DNA of 64,000 nucleotides from Todiramphus chloris collaris (taxonomy: Eukaryota > Chordata > Aves > Coraciiformes > Alcedinidae): NCBI GenBank assembly GCA_025345505.1, contig JANVCC010000120.1, positions 2,144,221-2,208,220 on the forward strand, written 5' to 3'. The notes under the pieces are model-generated. The model saw only the letters and a program-made list of their open reading frames with translations. It made no database searches and was not told the DNA's origin. The position numbers were made by a program, and so were the translations under genes. Every line of letters starts with the position of its first letter. The first letter of the stretch is position 1. This document shows, one piece after another, positions 1-9,955 of the stretch.

Positions 1-345
1 ACTGAGAAGTGTCTGTCCCCGTCCTTTTGCTCCCTGGGGGCCCTTTAGCTCTTGTTCACATTGCTCAGCTCCCCTCTCAGGCTGCTCTTCTCCAGCTGCA
101 CAGCCCCAGGGCTCTCAGCCTGTCCCCAGCACAGAGATGCTCCAGGACCCTCAGCATCTTCTCAGCATCCATTGGATTCTCTACAGTAGTTCCTTGTCTC
201 TCTTGAACTGGGGAGCCCAGACCTGGACACAATACTCCAGATGGGGCCTCACTAGGGCAGAGCAGAAAGGAGAAGAACCTCCCTTGGCCTGCTGGTCACA
301 CTCTACTTCATGCCCCCAAGAAGAGTGTTACCCAGGGTTGCCTGC
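1..345 (-). mobile_element. CR1 LINE fragment, antisense
   Basis: This is the 3' part of a CR1 retrotransposon reading on the minus strand. The signature phrases of the end of CR1 ORF2 appear in reverse complement: cttctccagctg at about 88, gcacagagatgctccag at about 129, gaactggggagcccag at about 205, ctggacacaatactccag at about 224, and cctgctggtcacactct at about 287. They occur in the same order as in other avian CR1 copies and parallel the antisense CR1 at 27.2-27.8 kb in this window. It carries many differences and no long open frame, so it is an old dead copy. The left end may continue outside the window, and the right end fades out near 340. Confidence 0.85.
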
Positions 346-3300
346 GTTGGATGCAGTGTAGCTTATTACTGTGTTTGTCTTTAAATTCTTCTTACAACTG
401 CTGTTGTAGATGCCCTAGATGAGATGTTCCTTATGTATTCACCTATATGGGGCGCATCACTGCAGGACTCCTACCTCATACTTTTTATTACCTTTTTATC
501 TGAGTGCTGCATGGGCTCTTTCTCCAGGTGGGCTTTCTGGGAAGATGGAAGGAGAACGGGCATGTGTGGCCAGTTCATCCCACAGGCAACCCATGACCAC
601 GTAAAGAGTTGTCCCGCTCTTTCCAACACTAAATTATAATCTCAGTCTCGTTGAAGTGGAAGACTTCTGTAAAGGGTCATCCTGACTAAGAATGATCTGC
701 CTGGATGCTGCCTGAAATGGAATTACTGGAAAATGCACTACATGAATATCTCATCATCTGATCACCTTTCCTCAGGCATTTCTTCAGAGGCAGATGTCCC
801 CTCTTCCAGGGTTATTCTCACAGGCCTTTGATCTTCCAGGTTTACAGGGTTTTTTAGCCACTCTGGTAAAGCATTTCTCCTCACCTTGCTGATGATGAGG
901 GAAACCATCAAATTCCTGGTCGTGTCACAGGTAATAGCTACTTCTTTGATGAAGGACCACCTCAGCAAGCAGAATTTCATCGGAGCAGATATTCCTCAAG
1001 AAGATGTATTAGGGCACCTGAGCCATTTTTTTGCAAGGCTAGCGGAGCCTCATTGCCCTTTTGTCTGGCCTGCTGTAATTCAGCTGCTGGTTATAATGCA
1101 CCGTGTTAGAGACACGCAGTGCCAACTTTAACCCTTCATTCTTAATAGGTGCTTTAAAGAAAACATTTTGGAAAGCTGTGGTTTGTATCAGAAATAAAGA
1201 ATTTGCCACAGGGGAAGGCAAACTGAAGACAAGCATAGGTGGTTTCCTTGTCACCAGCTGCAGGGATAGTATGGTGGGTATAATAATTTACATTCTCCCT
1301 GCTCCTGTGCTGCTTTAGTCTTGGGTCATGTGCTCAGCCATGGCCTATTCTGATGTTAAAAGGTTCAGATGCTTTGTTCAGTGAGTGTCTTTGTGATATA
1401 CGGTCTGCAAACCCCGCATCAGATAGACCAGGGCACTGATCTTAGGAGATACCTGCTCAGTTTAAGGACTCCATCTGTTAAGCAAAGGCACCCAAAGATG
1501 GACATAAAGCAACAGGTTGTTATTGCAGCTTAGTGAGCACATTGGTCTTACAGAAGCTAGTTTGCTCAGTTGGTACAGACAGATGAATTTAAGACTTTGC
1601 CCTGATAAACAAGGAGTGGGATCCATCTCACCATAGTTAGATGTCTCCATCTAATCCAGACCTCTAAGTGCCTTATATGGTCTGTAGAGACAAGGAGTGG
1701 ACTTTACCTTAACTTAAAGCAGACTTCTGGAATAACACAGCTGAAGTTAGCCAAGAAGTTTCCTCAGAGTACTGAGCAAGCCCAAAATAACTATCACTGA
1801 AGTGGATAAATACAACTTAGAGACTGTTTTTCTTCATGGTTATGGTTTAGTTACTCCTTTATGGACTTCCATTCCTACTGTCTGATCTTGTCTCTTTAGG
1901 ATGATAAGCTCTTCTCAGCAAGCACTGCCCTGAGCCTAAGCAGCTACCTCGCAACAACGATGTGTTACTGAATTGCTGCAAGGTGAAGAAACAGCAGAAG
2001 AACTGGTGAAAAGAGGAACACAAACAGCTCGTGTCCTGAGTCAGTGGAAACAGCTGGTGTCTCTGAAAGTGCCCATCTGACAGTCAAGGACACCAGTGAT
2101 GGAGAAGGTGAACCTCCTGGTTGCTGAAGAGAAGCCTGCACAGCATCAGTTACCACAGAACACACCAACGATGGCACCCATAGAAACCACAGACCAGAGA
2201 AGACTGGGGCAAGAGGTGATGGAGAAGAGAACATGGGAGATCCTTGCAGATGTACCCAGGTACAGACCTGCTTGAGCAGCTTTTTAGCATCCAATAGAGG
2301 GCTGATAAAATGTCTCATTAATGCCCATTATCACCAACCTTTCTTAATTGCATCCCTCTGGGAGTGTTCTGCAATGGCGTCATTAACAGTGTAAGCTTCA
2401 TGACTCATTAGCGGTACCACGAAGCAGAGGTTTGTATGAAGTTGCTACAGCCACCTCCCTCCTGAAACAACAGCTCCAGTGTTCATCACACTTGACTGAA
2501 AAACTCCCAGCTCTGCATGGGGCTTTGCAACAGGTTTGATTTATGGACCGTGGCAAGCAACAGCACGAGTTTGGGAAGAAAGCATGCGTGTACATGTGTG
2601 TGCACATTCCACACGTGTCTGTGCAGACACTGACTCTTGTCACCTTCCTGCCCCCACCCCTTTCATTTCCACCCCATTTTACTGTGAAGTTCACCTTCAG
2701 AATGAATGGGGCTCTGCTTCCACCTGGCTTGTCTTTGAAAGAAGTGATTGCTGCAAAGCATGAATTAAGGGAGGGCAGAAGCCTTCAGCCCATCCCTGGT
2801 CCAGCCAGGGAGTGCCCACAGCCAGCACCGACAGAGCCCGGTGTGAGCAGAGCAGAGAAGCTGGCGTGATAGATGGGAGCAATTACTGGGGGCCTTTCCT
2901 TCTCTGTCACCTCTGACTGTCTCCTTACAAATGCAGTGCTTCCTAACTTGTTTCAAATGCCGTTGAGGCATTAAGAATCTTCAGTAAATAATGACCAGTC
3001 CCTGTAAACAGAGGAATAAATGAGAGTCGTGCCTCAGCGATGGCTCCCAGAAGGCTCCTGGTAATGGAAGGAGAGGAGAGCAGCCAGGCCTGCGAGGCTG
3101 GTAAGCTTCACTGGGAATGTGGCTCAGACCAAGGGAAAGTTTTCTCTGCATTTTGTTTCTTCCTAGGTTCAGGCTGTTAGTCCACCTTTCTGTCTTTCCA
3201 GCGTGGGGAAATTGTTCTCCCCTCCTGTTCCTTGCACAGAACAAAGTAATCAACGTTTTGGCCAAAGCATCTTTTCACAGGGTCCAGCCTCCGTCAGCCT

Positions 3301-3976
3301 CTTACAGCTGTGCTGTTGAGCCCGGGAAATACAGCAGGTTGGAGTCAGATCTCCTCTTTTTTTTTCTGTACTCAGCCACCCTAGAGCTGAGCCAGCCAGG
3401 AGCTGTGGCCTGGGTGCTGCTTACCCCACATCACCACCACTGCAGACGCTTCTTTCCAAGCTGCTCACTCAGCTTTCAGACTGTACTGGATCTGGCTGGG
3501 TTGGAGTTAGTTTTCAAGCTGAGTATCCAGCTGAATGATCAGATGAAAGGAAAAATGGGGGGGGGTCCTCTTTCCATGTGATTGTGTGATTGTATTTTGC
3601 CTGGTGGGACAATGACACTTGGCTCAGCAAGCAAGAAGCACGCGGTCTGATAACGCTTTGTAGGACCCCTGGCACAATGTCAAGTGAAAAGGCTGGTGGT
3701 ATGAAGCCTGCTCATCTGGTCCCATCTCCACATCGAAACATGGTGCTGGTTTGAGTGATAACAGAACTAATCCTGTTCAGTGAGTTCCCTTCCCAGCTCA
3801 GCTCTCCCCCTGCCCTGGCTGCAGGCAGCAGCAGTTGGCACAGGCAGCGGCTGCTCCCAGCAGGGAGAACCCCCATGGGCAGAGTCAGCACCCTTGGGCT
3901 GCAGACCAAGGCCACTGCTGGGGCTGGTGCCCCATGGGAGGGTTGCAGAAAGGAAGGGGGATATCTGGGATATCCC
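346..3976. other. Gene-free stretch, no recognised feature
   Basis: I see no coding exon, RNA gene or repeat family here. Open frames are under about 155 codons and have no family-like motifs. Minor items are an alternating GT/CA-rich patch near 2585-2635, a T run near 3356-3366 and a G run near 3557-3565. Confidence 0.5.
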
Positions 3977-4193
3977 TTTCTGTTTGGGTTCCCCATGGGA
4001 TCAGCCAGCCCCTCAGCCTGCAGCTCACCTGCAAACCAGTGCTAGGCAGTGTGCACTAGCAGGGAGACTGGTTTGCCATGGGAAGCCCCATGATAGCGTG
4101 CATCACAGTCACGGGCTATAGAAATTCTCAGTCACAGACACCCAGTGAAACACCCAGGCATTGGAACTGGAAGGAGAAAGGACCATCCAGCCC
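3977..4193 (+). repeat. Long inverted repeat, left arm
   Basis: This 217-bp arm is the reverse complement of 5148-5365. By eye I count about 9 substitutions, so about 96% identity, with no clear indel. Similarity stops abruptly at both ends: outside 3977 and inside 4193 the flanks do not match. The arm sequence itself matches no repeat family I recognise. With the right arm it could form a very long cruciform, or a hairpin RNA if transcribed. Confidence 0.9.
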
Positions 4194-4745
4194 TTTATAT
4201 TTTACCCATCCCCAATATCTTGATGCCGCGGGGAGGGGCGGCCAGGAGAGGTGACCCCCAACTGCCCAGGCAGGGATCCCACCCATGGAAGGCACGGTCG
4301 GGATAAAGCTGAGGGTCTCTCCCTGCTTTGCCGGGCCCTGCTCAGCTCGGTTCAGCTCCTCTTCTGGTTTCTCCTTACGGCATCCCAGGAGGACTCTGTC
4401 CGTTCTGCCTTCAATCCCAGTCTGTGTGTTCCTGAATCCAGCACCAGAATCCAGCCCCCAAACTCAGCTCCCATCTGCTGCTGGGCCCAGACTGGGACTC
4501 TCCCAGTGCCTGCTCCACAGCACCAGTGGTGATGGTGATGGAATTACCATCAGGGGGGTTGGGTTCAGTACTGGTTTTGCATATATTTGTATATATTCCA
4601 TTTTTATTATTATTATTTTAATTCAAGCTGTTCTAGTTCCCTTTTCTAATGGCTGAGCCTCTCTCCCCTATCCCTTTTCTCATCCCCTGTGGGGAGGGAG
4701 GGGGGTTACAGGTCTAAGAAGCCACCCTGACCCTAAACCCTGACA
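4194..4745 (+). mobile_element. LTR of an avian endogenous retrovirus (solo LTR or fragment)
   Basis: The sequence has the layout of an avian ERV LTR in sense orientation. A G-rich, C-rich upstream block lies near 4224-4280. A TATA-like ggataaagct follows at about 4301, then a long region of about 240 bp with CpG and CT-rich sequence. Next come the characteristic catatatttgtatatattcc and TTATTATTATT tract at about 4578-4618, then gagcctctctcccctatccc and ctcatcccctgtggggaggg. It ends at ccctgaccctaaaccctgaca (close to 4745) with the expected CA terminus. No internal retroviral genes follow it, so it is either solo or a fragment. The 5' end is uncertain; it may abut the inverted-repeat arm. 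I recognise it from family resemblance; no search was run. Confidence 0.65.
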
Positions 4746-5147
4746 CACCTCTGAGCACTTCGAGCAGCTATGGCTCTCCCTGCAGGATCCTGAAGCTATT
4801 CCCTGGAGATGACTGAAAGAGTAGAGGAGCTTTTGATCTTTTGCAGGCTCTTGCCTGCCCTTTTCTTCTCTTCATGTTGTGGCGTGTCTGTTTCTCTCAA
4901 AAAAAGAACCAAGAACGATCGATCAAGGCAATTCCTGGAGTATCTGTGAGTGTCCCCATTGCAAAAGGGGAGGGGGGCACACTGCTGGCCTCTCTTTTTG
5001 TGACATTTTGTATTTACGGCTTTTGGTGTTTTGTTACAGGCTTATCTGTGCTCTGGGTGTCAAACTTGACAGCCTGGAGATATGCAAACCAGACAAGCTT
5101 TGAATCCTCTGGATTTAACAGCTTTCCTGTGATAACTGGGGGCAGAA
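4746..5147. other. Unique remainder of the inverted-repeat spacer
   Basis: This sequence lies between the LTR and the right arm. It shows no repeat or gene that I recognise and has no counterpart on the left side, so the spacer is asymmetric. Confidence 0.5.
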
Positions 5148-5365
5148 GGGGCCGGATGGTCCTTTCTCCTTCTAGTTCCAATGCCTGGGTGTTTCGCTGG
5201 GTGTCTGTGACTGAGAATTCCTATAGCCCGTGACCGTGATGCACGCTATCATGGGGCTTCCCATGGCAAACCAGACTCCCTGCTGGTGCACACTGCCTAG
5301 CACTGGTTTGCAGGTGAGCTGCAGGCTGAGGGGCTGGCTTATCCCATGGGGAACCCCAACAGAAA
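5148..5365 (-). repeat. Long inverted repeat, right arm
   Basis: This is the reverse complement of 3977-4193. The match runs from the ggccggatggtcc block at its inner edge to the aaccccaacagaaaga block at its outer edge. The few differences are mostly transitions, which fits a fairly recent inverted duplication or ongoing arm-to-arm conversion. Confidence 0.9.
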
Positions 5366-6349
5366 GAGAGACACCAGCCTAAATCTGATCTCCTCCATTG
5401 CAGGTAGAAGGGACACAGCTAAGTCCTTTGTCTCTGAAAACTTTCTCTAGGCTTGAATTCACCTCCACAAGATTGAACAGATGTGTGGTTTATGCAGGGC
5501 CAGACTGTTCCAGGCATGAAGAAGACAAGCATCATCTTCTGTCAGAGCAGCCTGCACTAGTTCCCTGATCCTCCATGTCCCTTTTTGATCTGAGCATCTC
5601 TTAAAAGCATGTAGAAGGCCCTATCAAGAGAGAAATCCTCTGGGATGCGGGCTTGAGCAGCACGACGGCAGCGCAAAGCCAGGCTGTCAGGAGCAGTTTC
5701 ATCACTCGCACGGAGCACAAACACTTCATGCTGGTTTTTCATGTCCCATTTGGTGTGAATTTACTCTGGTGGGAGATGCCAGGCTGTTAACCATGGAGAC
5801 TACAGCCCTCAATTTGTCCAGAGGGCAGGCACGGCACAGATGCTGCTGGATCTCAGATGTACCTCTATGGGGCTGCTGGGGCAGTGAGACTGTTCACGTG
5901 CTGGGATTAGTGCTTGCATACAACAGGCTCTGTGCTCACCATGGTGGTGTTACCTGGGTGCTTTGCTGGCTGTCTTTTGCATTCACTGCCTGCCTTTCAT
6001 CTTTTATTTAGACCATGTCGTCATGCTGTTCTATTTTTATACGGCACCTATCACCAAGGGTCAGGCAAGAATGAACCTTCCAGTTTTTCTCCCAGTGGGA
6101 TTCAGCCTTTTCCATCCTCACCCTGATCTTTCTGCAGTCTCTGTTCATCCCCAAGACACGCATTTTTCTACATTTTCTCGAAATAAGGTTCAGGAGAAAT
6201 GTGATTTTAGAAGTTACCTGGGTTGGTCTAACACTTTCTCCACTACTTCTAGGATATTTTAAAGTGTAATTGAGTATAATTGTTGTTGGTTTAGGAGCTG
6301 CCAGGTTATATCCAGGGAGGTAACAGCATCTAATCTCCTTTTTTTTTTT
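5366..6349. other. Gene-free stretch, nothing recognised
   Basis: No exon, repeat family or structured element is apparent. A T run at 6341-6349 directly precedes the CR1 tail. Confidence 0.5.
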
Positions 6350-6415
6350 GGCTAGGACAAAGGTTGGACTTGATGACCCTGGAGGTCCTTTCCAACCATA
6401 ATGATTCTATGATTC
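6350..6415 (+). mobile_element. CR1 LINE 3'-terminal fragment
   Basis: Only the last 65 or so bases of a CR1 remain: ggttggacttgatgaccctg, then ggaggtcctttccaaccat, then the terminal attctatgattct. The phrase order and tail are diagnostic. Extreme 5' truncation is typical of CR1 insertions. Confidence 0.9.
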
Positions 6416-6803
6416 TTCAAAAGCAAGCTCAAAAAGGAGATCTGACTGACTTACGATCCAACATCATGCCAGAAATCCCTGTCTAGACCATGGCCAGCAG
6501 ACCTGTCTCCCCAGAGCAGTGTGGTCCCTCTAGGAGTGGCTGATGATGGACATACCTGATCTGGCTTTGAGGAACATCCACCTTTGCCTGGAACTGGGTT
6601 TGGACAGGGGCATTGTGAGGATGGAAATTCACTGGATGGTTTAATGAGTAACTTGGGATCATTAGCTGTTTTCTAAGACAGCCACTGAGCTACCTGAAAG
6701 GACAGCAGCCGAGGAAGGAACAGCTCAGTCCATCTTGCTTGCCCCATGGTGAGCCCCAGCTCCAAGTGATGGTCTGTGGGGCATCATCAGATGTGGAAAT
6801 TTA
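6416..6803. other. Gene-free stretch, nothing recognised
   Basis: Between the CR1 tail and the TTCC microsatellite I see no gene or repeat. Confidence 0.5.
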
Positions 6804-7008
6804 GTTCCTTCCTTCCTTCCTTCCTTCCTTCCTTCCTTCCTTCCTTCCTTCNNNNNNNNNNTTCCTTCCTTCCTTCCTTCCTTCCTTCCTTCCTTCCTTC
6901 CTTCCTTCCTTCCTTCCTTCCTTCCTTCCTTCCTTCCTCCCTTCCTCCCTTCCTCCCTCCCTTCCTCCCTTCCTCCCTCCCTTCCTCCCTTCCTCCCGTT
7001 CCCCTTCC
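6804..7008. repeat. (TTCC)n microsatellite with assembly gap
   Basis: The tract is a long uninterrupted TTCC tetranucleotide array on the plus strand (GGAA on the minus strand). It is broken by ten Ns at 6852-6861 and degrades at its right end into TTCCTCCC and TTCCCTCC octamer variants from about 6938. The N block marks a place the assembler could not span, so the real length is unknown. Open frames across it encode only low-complexity repeats and are not genes. Confidence 0.97.
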
Positions 7009-9479
7009 CCTCAATCCATTCATCTCTAAGCAAGCTTTTTTTTGTTTACAGCCTCTCCAAAGCACTTAGAAATGCTATATCAAGAGGAATATTAATTGTA
7101 CACACATCTCGTTCCATTCATAACATTCATCTCACAGCAAGCAGCACCTCGAGTCCACTCATGACATATTAATAACACAGACGACAGACTTGACATTTAG
7201 AGCACTCTTTCTAAATGACCTCCCCCACTCCCAGCCCTGCTCGCACTGGTTCAGGAGAGAACCCACTGTCACATCGAGCTTCCTGCTGGAGTGGGTAATA
7301 CATTCAATAGATATCAAAGAACCATACTGGGAAGTGGTATCGAGCTTTGGATCTGTTGTGACTGCAAATATGCAGATCAGATGTCTGTGTAAAATGTTGG
7401 TATATCAACACATCAGGCTTCATTTACATCTGTTGAATTATTTAGGGTGAAGGGGTGTTTGAAAATGATGTTGGTGATGTCTGGATTTATGGAGCACGTG
7501 CTGGTGCGTTGAGCCTTGTCTGCCTGGTGTAGACTGAAGAGTCCCCATCAGCTTTGGTTTAGTCCCAGAGTATACACGGGAAGAACTGGGGGTTTTCCAT
7601 TGTCAAGTGTTCAGAAATGTCACCCAATGCAAAATCTGCTGGGGAATTTAATCCTTTTCTTCTACTGCTGTGCTGAGTTAGGAATGGCTCAGGATGTTCA
7701 TTTGTGGGCAATTGGCACCATGGAGAAGTTGATGGATTTGAGAGTGTGAAGAGAAAAGCAACAGAAAAGGACCTAAGAGTTGAAGAGACTGATTCATGGG
7801 AAAAGATAAAAGGAAATCAATGTGGAGGGAGGACTCTCTCAGGCTCTGGTACTTCCTCAGCTTTCATTCCTGCTGCCTGATGTCCTTCTAAGAGTAAAGC
7901 ACTTTTGTCCCACTCCACAGAGCCTGGACCTGGGAAAAGCAGACTGTTTTCTGGAGTGACACAGAAGACAAGCAGAATCCCAGCTCTCCTCAGACCAAGC
8001 CAGCCTGCCCTGTTCTCACTCCTGCCTTTACCTCTAAGGCTCTGGCTGTCGTAAGGACCTGGTGAGGGTCAGATGCCATTGGGAGCAAATTCCCTTATAC
8101 TGAGCATTCTTCATGTCCCCATGAAAGCCCTGAAGGTGAAAGGACAGGAGGCAGTGATTCCCCCAGCATGCAGCCATGGGTAAAGAGGGTAGAGATGGGG
8201 AGGTGTGGCTCATGGCTTCAGTCTGGGGCGTTCTAGTGTGTGCAGCTGGATTAACAGAGTGATGGACCAGAGCTGTGTCCTGGGCAGAGGTGAGCTGTGA
8301 AGCTTTCTAGAGAAAGAAAAGGGAAGGTGGGCATACAGAGAAGACTGGTGTCACTGGTCTGGGAACTTCCCACTGAAGACAGGCTCAACCCTCCAGCCTG
8401 GCAGTGAGTGCTGTGATTCTCATGGGGTTATAATGGTATGATCTAGAGGTCTGAAGGAGGGTTGAAATGTGTTGATGATGCCAATACAATTTCTGCATTG
8501 ACCAGAGGCCCTGAGAGCTGTGGAAGTGACTTCTGCTGAAGGTTGTTCATGGAGCCTTGCTGGGGTCTGTGCTCCATGCAGCCTCCTGCTACTCAAGCAT
8601 GGAATGAGGGGAGCCTGTGATGATCTTCTAGAAGTTTCAGGGTAGGAAATGGGATTTTGATCTGAAGAATTTAGGGCCTGTCAGCCAAGAGGTGGGAAGT
8701 AAGGAAAGAACTGCAGGTCAGAGCTGCACACATGGCTTTCACACCAGCACCCATGGGACACAGAAGGGTTTGCTTGGACCCAGGCTCCATCCCTAATGCC
8801 AGGGCAATTCACGGCAGGGGATGCTGGGGTTGTGCCTGCAACTCTGACTTTGCAAGTGCTTGCTCTCCCTGTCCTGGTTTTTCTCAAAGCCCTTCACAGA
8901 GCCAGTTCTGTATCCATGGCAATCGAGGATTTTCTCCTTGTGCCTTTCTTGTGTGTCATGGGCAGAGAGACCCTTTGGAAGATGCGGGATTTCGAGAGAA
9001 GCTTGGATTTTCCTTCCTGGAAAGCCACAAGCTCTTGACACAGGAATGCAGGAGAAATCCTCATTATTAGCAGCTCTTTTACTATTTCTGATTGTGCCTG
9101 GGAGAGGATTGACCTCAGATCTGCATTTAAAACAATTCCAGCCATGCAAGGTGCTAAAGGATTGCCCTGCCCACGCAGAAGAAAATATTGTAGCACATAA
9201 AATACTGCCTGAGAGCTTCAAAAACGGCAACAGTGATTTACTCCAGTAAACAGTCGTGTAACCCCTCCTTAGCAGGCTAAATTTGTCACCAGAAGTGGCA
9301 TAATCATGCATTTTCTGAAGCAGTTGACCAAAGAAGGGGAACATTTGGAGCATTTGTGGAGGTTGTTCTTTTTTTTGAACAGCAGAGGTTGTTGGGTGAG
9401 GAAAGTTGGGATAGAGTGAGTTGGGCTCTGGATAATATATTCTATTTTTCACCCGTTCCTTGGTTTTGATGCCATTTCC
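7009..9479. other. Gene-free stretch, nothing recognised
   Basis: The 2.5 kb between the microsatellite and the next CR1 contains only scattered chance open frames. The longest, about 219 codons on the minus strand at 8793-9452, has no recognisable domain and runs partly into simple T-rich DNA. I see no repeat family here. Confidence 0.5.
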
Positions 9480-9955
9480 TGGTGCTGGAGAGGGTCCAGA
9501 GGCAGGCTACAAAGCTAGTCAAGGGTTTGGAGCATGTCTCTTATGAGGAGAGTCTGAGGAATCTGGGGCTGTTTAGCCTTGAGAAGAGAAGGCTGAGGGG
9601 AGACCTCATTGCCCTCTCCAGCTCCCTGAAGGGAGTTGTAGCGAGGTGGAAGTTGGGCTGTTCTCCCTGGGGACAAGGGACAGAAGAGGAAATGGCCTGA
9701 AGTTGAAGCAGGGGAGGTTCAGCCTGGATCTCAGGAAGCATTTCTTTCCAGAAAGGGTTGTCAGGCACTGGAATGGGCTGCCCAGGGAGGTGGTGGAGTC
9801 CCCATCCCTGGAGGGGTTTAAGAGATGGGCAGATGTTGTGCTCAAGGACAGGGTTTAGTGGGTTTGATAGGGCTGGGAGTCAGGTTGGACTTGATGATCT
9901 TGAAGGTCTCTTCCAGCCAAAGCTATTCCATGATTCTATGATTGATTCTATGATT
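9480..9955 (+). mobile_element. CR1 LINE, 3' portion, sense
   Basis: This is the C-terminal end of CR1 ORF2 plus the 3' UTR. A readable start, [17 protein letters not shown], is followed by the [17 protein letters not shown] block. After it come the characteristic 3' UTR phrases on the plus strand: ggcactggaatgggctgccc, agggaggtggtggagtcccc and ggttggacttgatgatcttg. The tail contains two copies of the attctatg motif. It is truncated at the 5' end: only the last part of the reverse-transcriptase polyprotein remains, and it is broken by frameshifts. It is a dead copy of moderate age. Confidence 0.95.

Noticed and set aside
6725..7069. Long Glu/Lys/Arg/Gly-rich and Ser/Phe/Leu/Pro-rich frames
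   Set aside because: They are translations of the TTCC/GGAA microsatellite and cross an N gap.
8793..9452. 219-codon minus-strand open frame
   Set aside because: No recognisable protein features; overlapping frames on the other strand are equally open.
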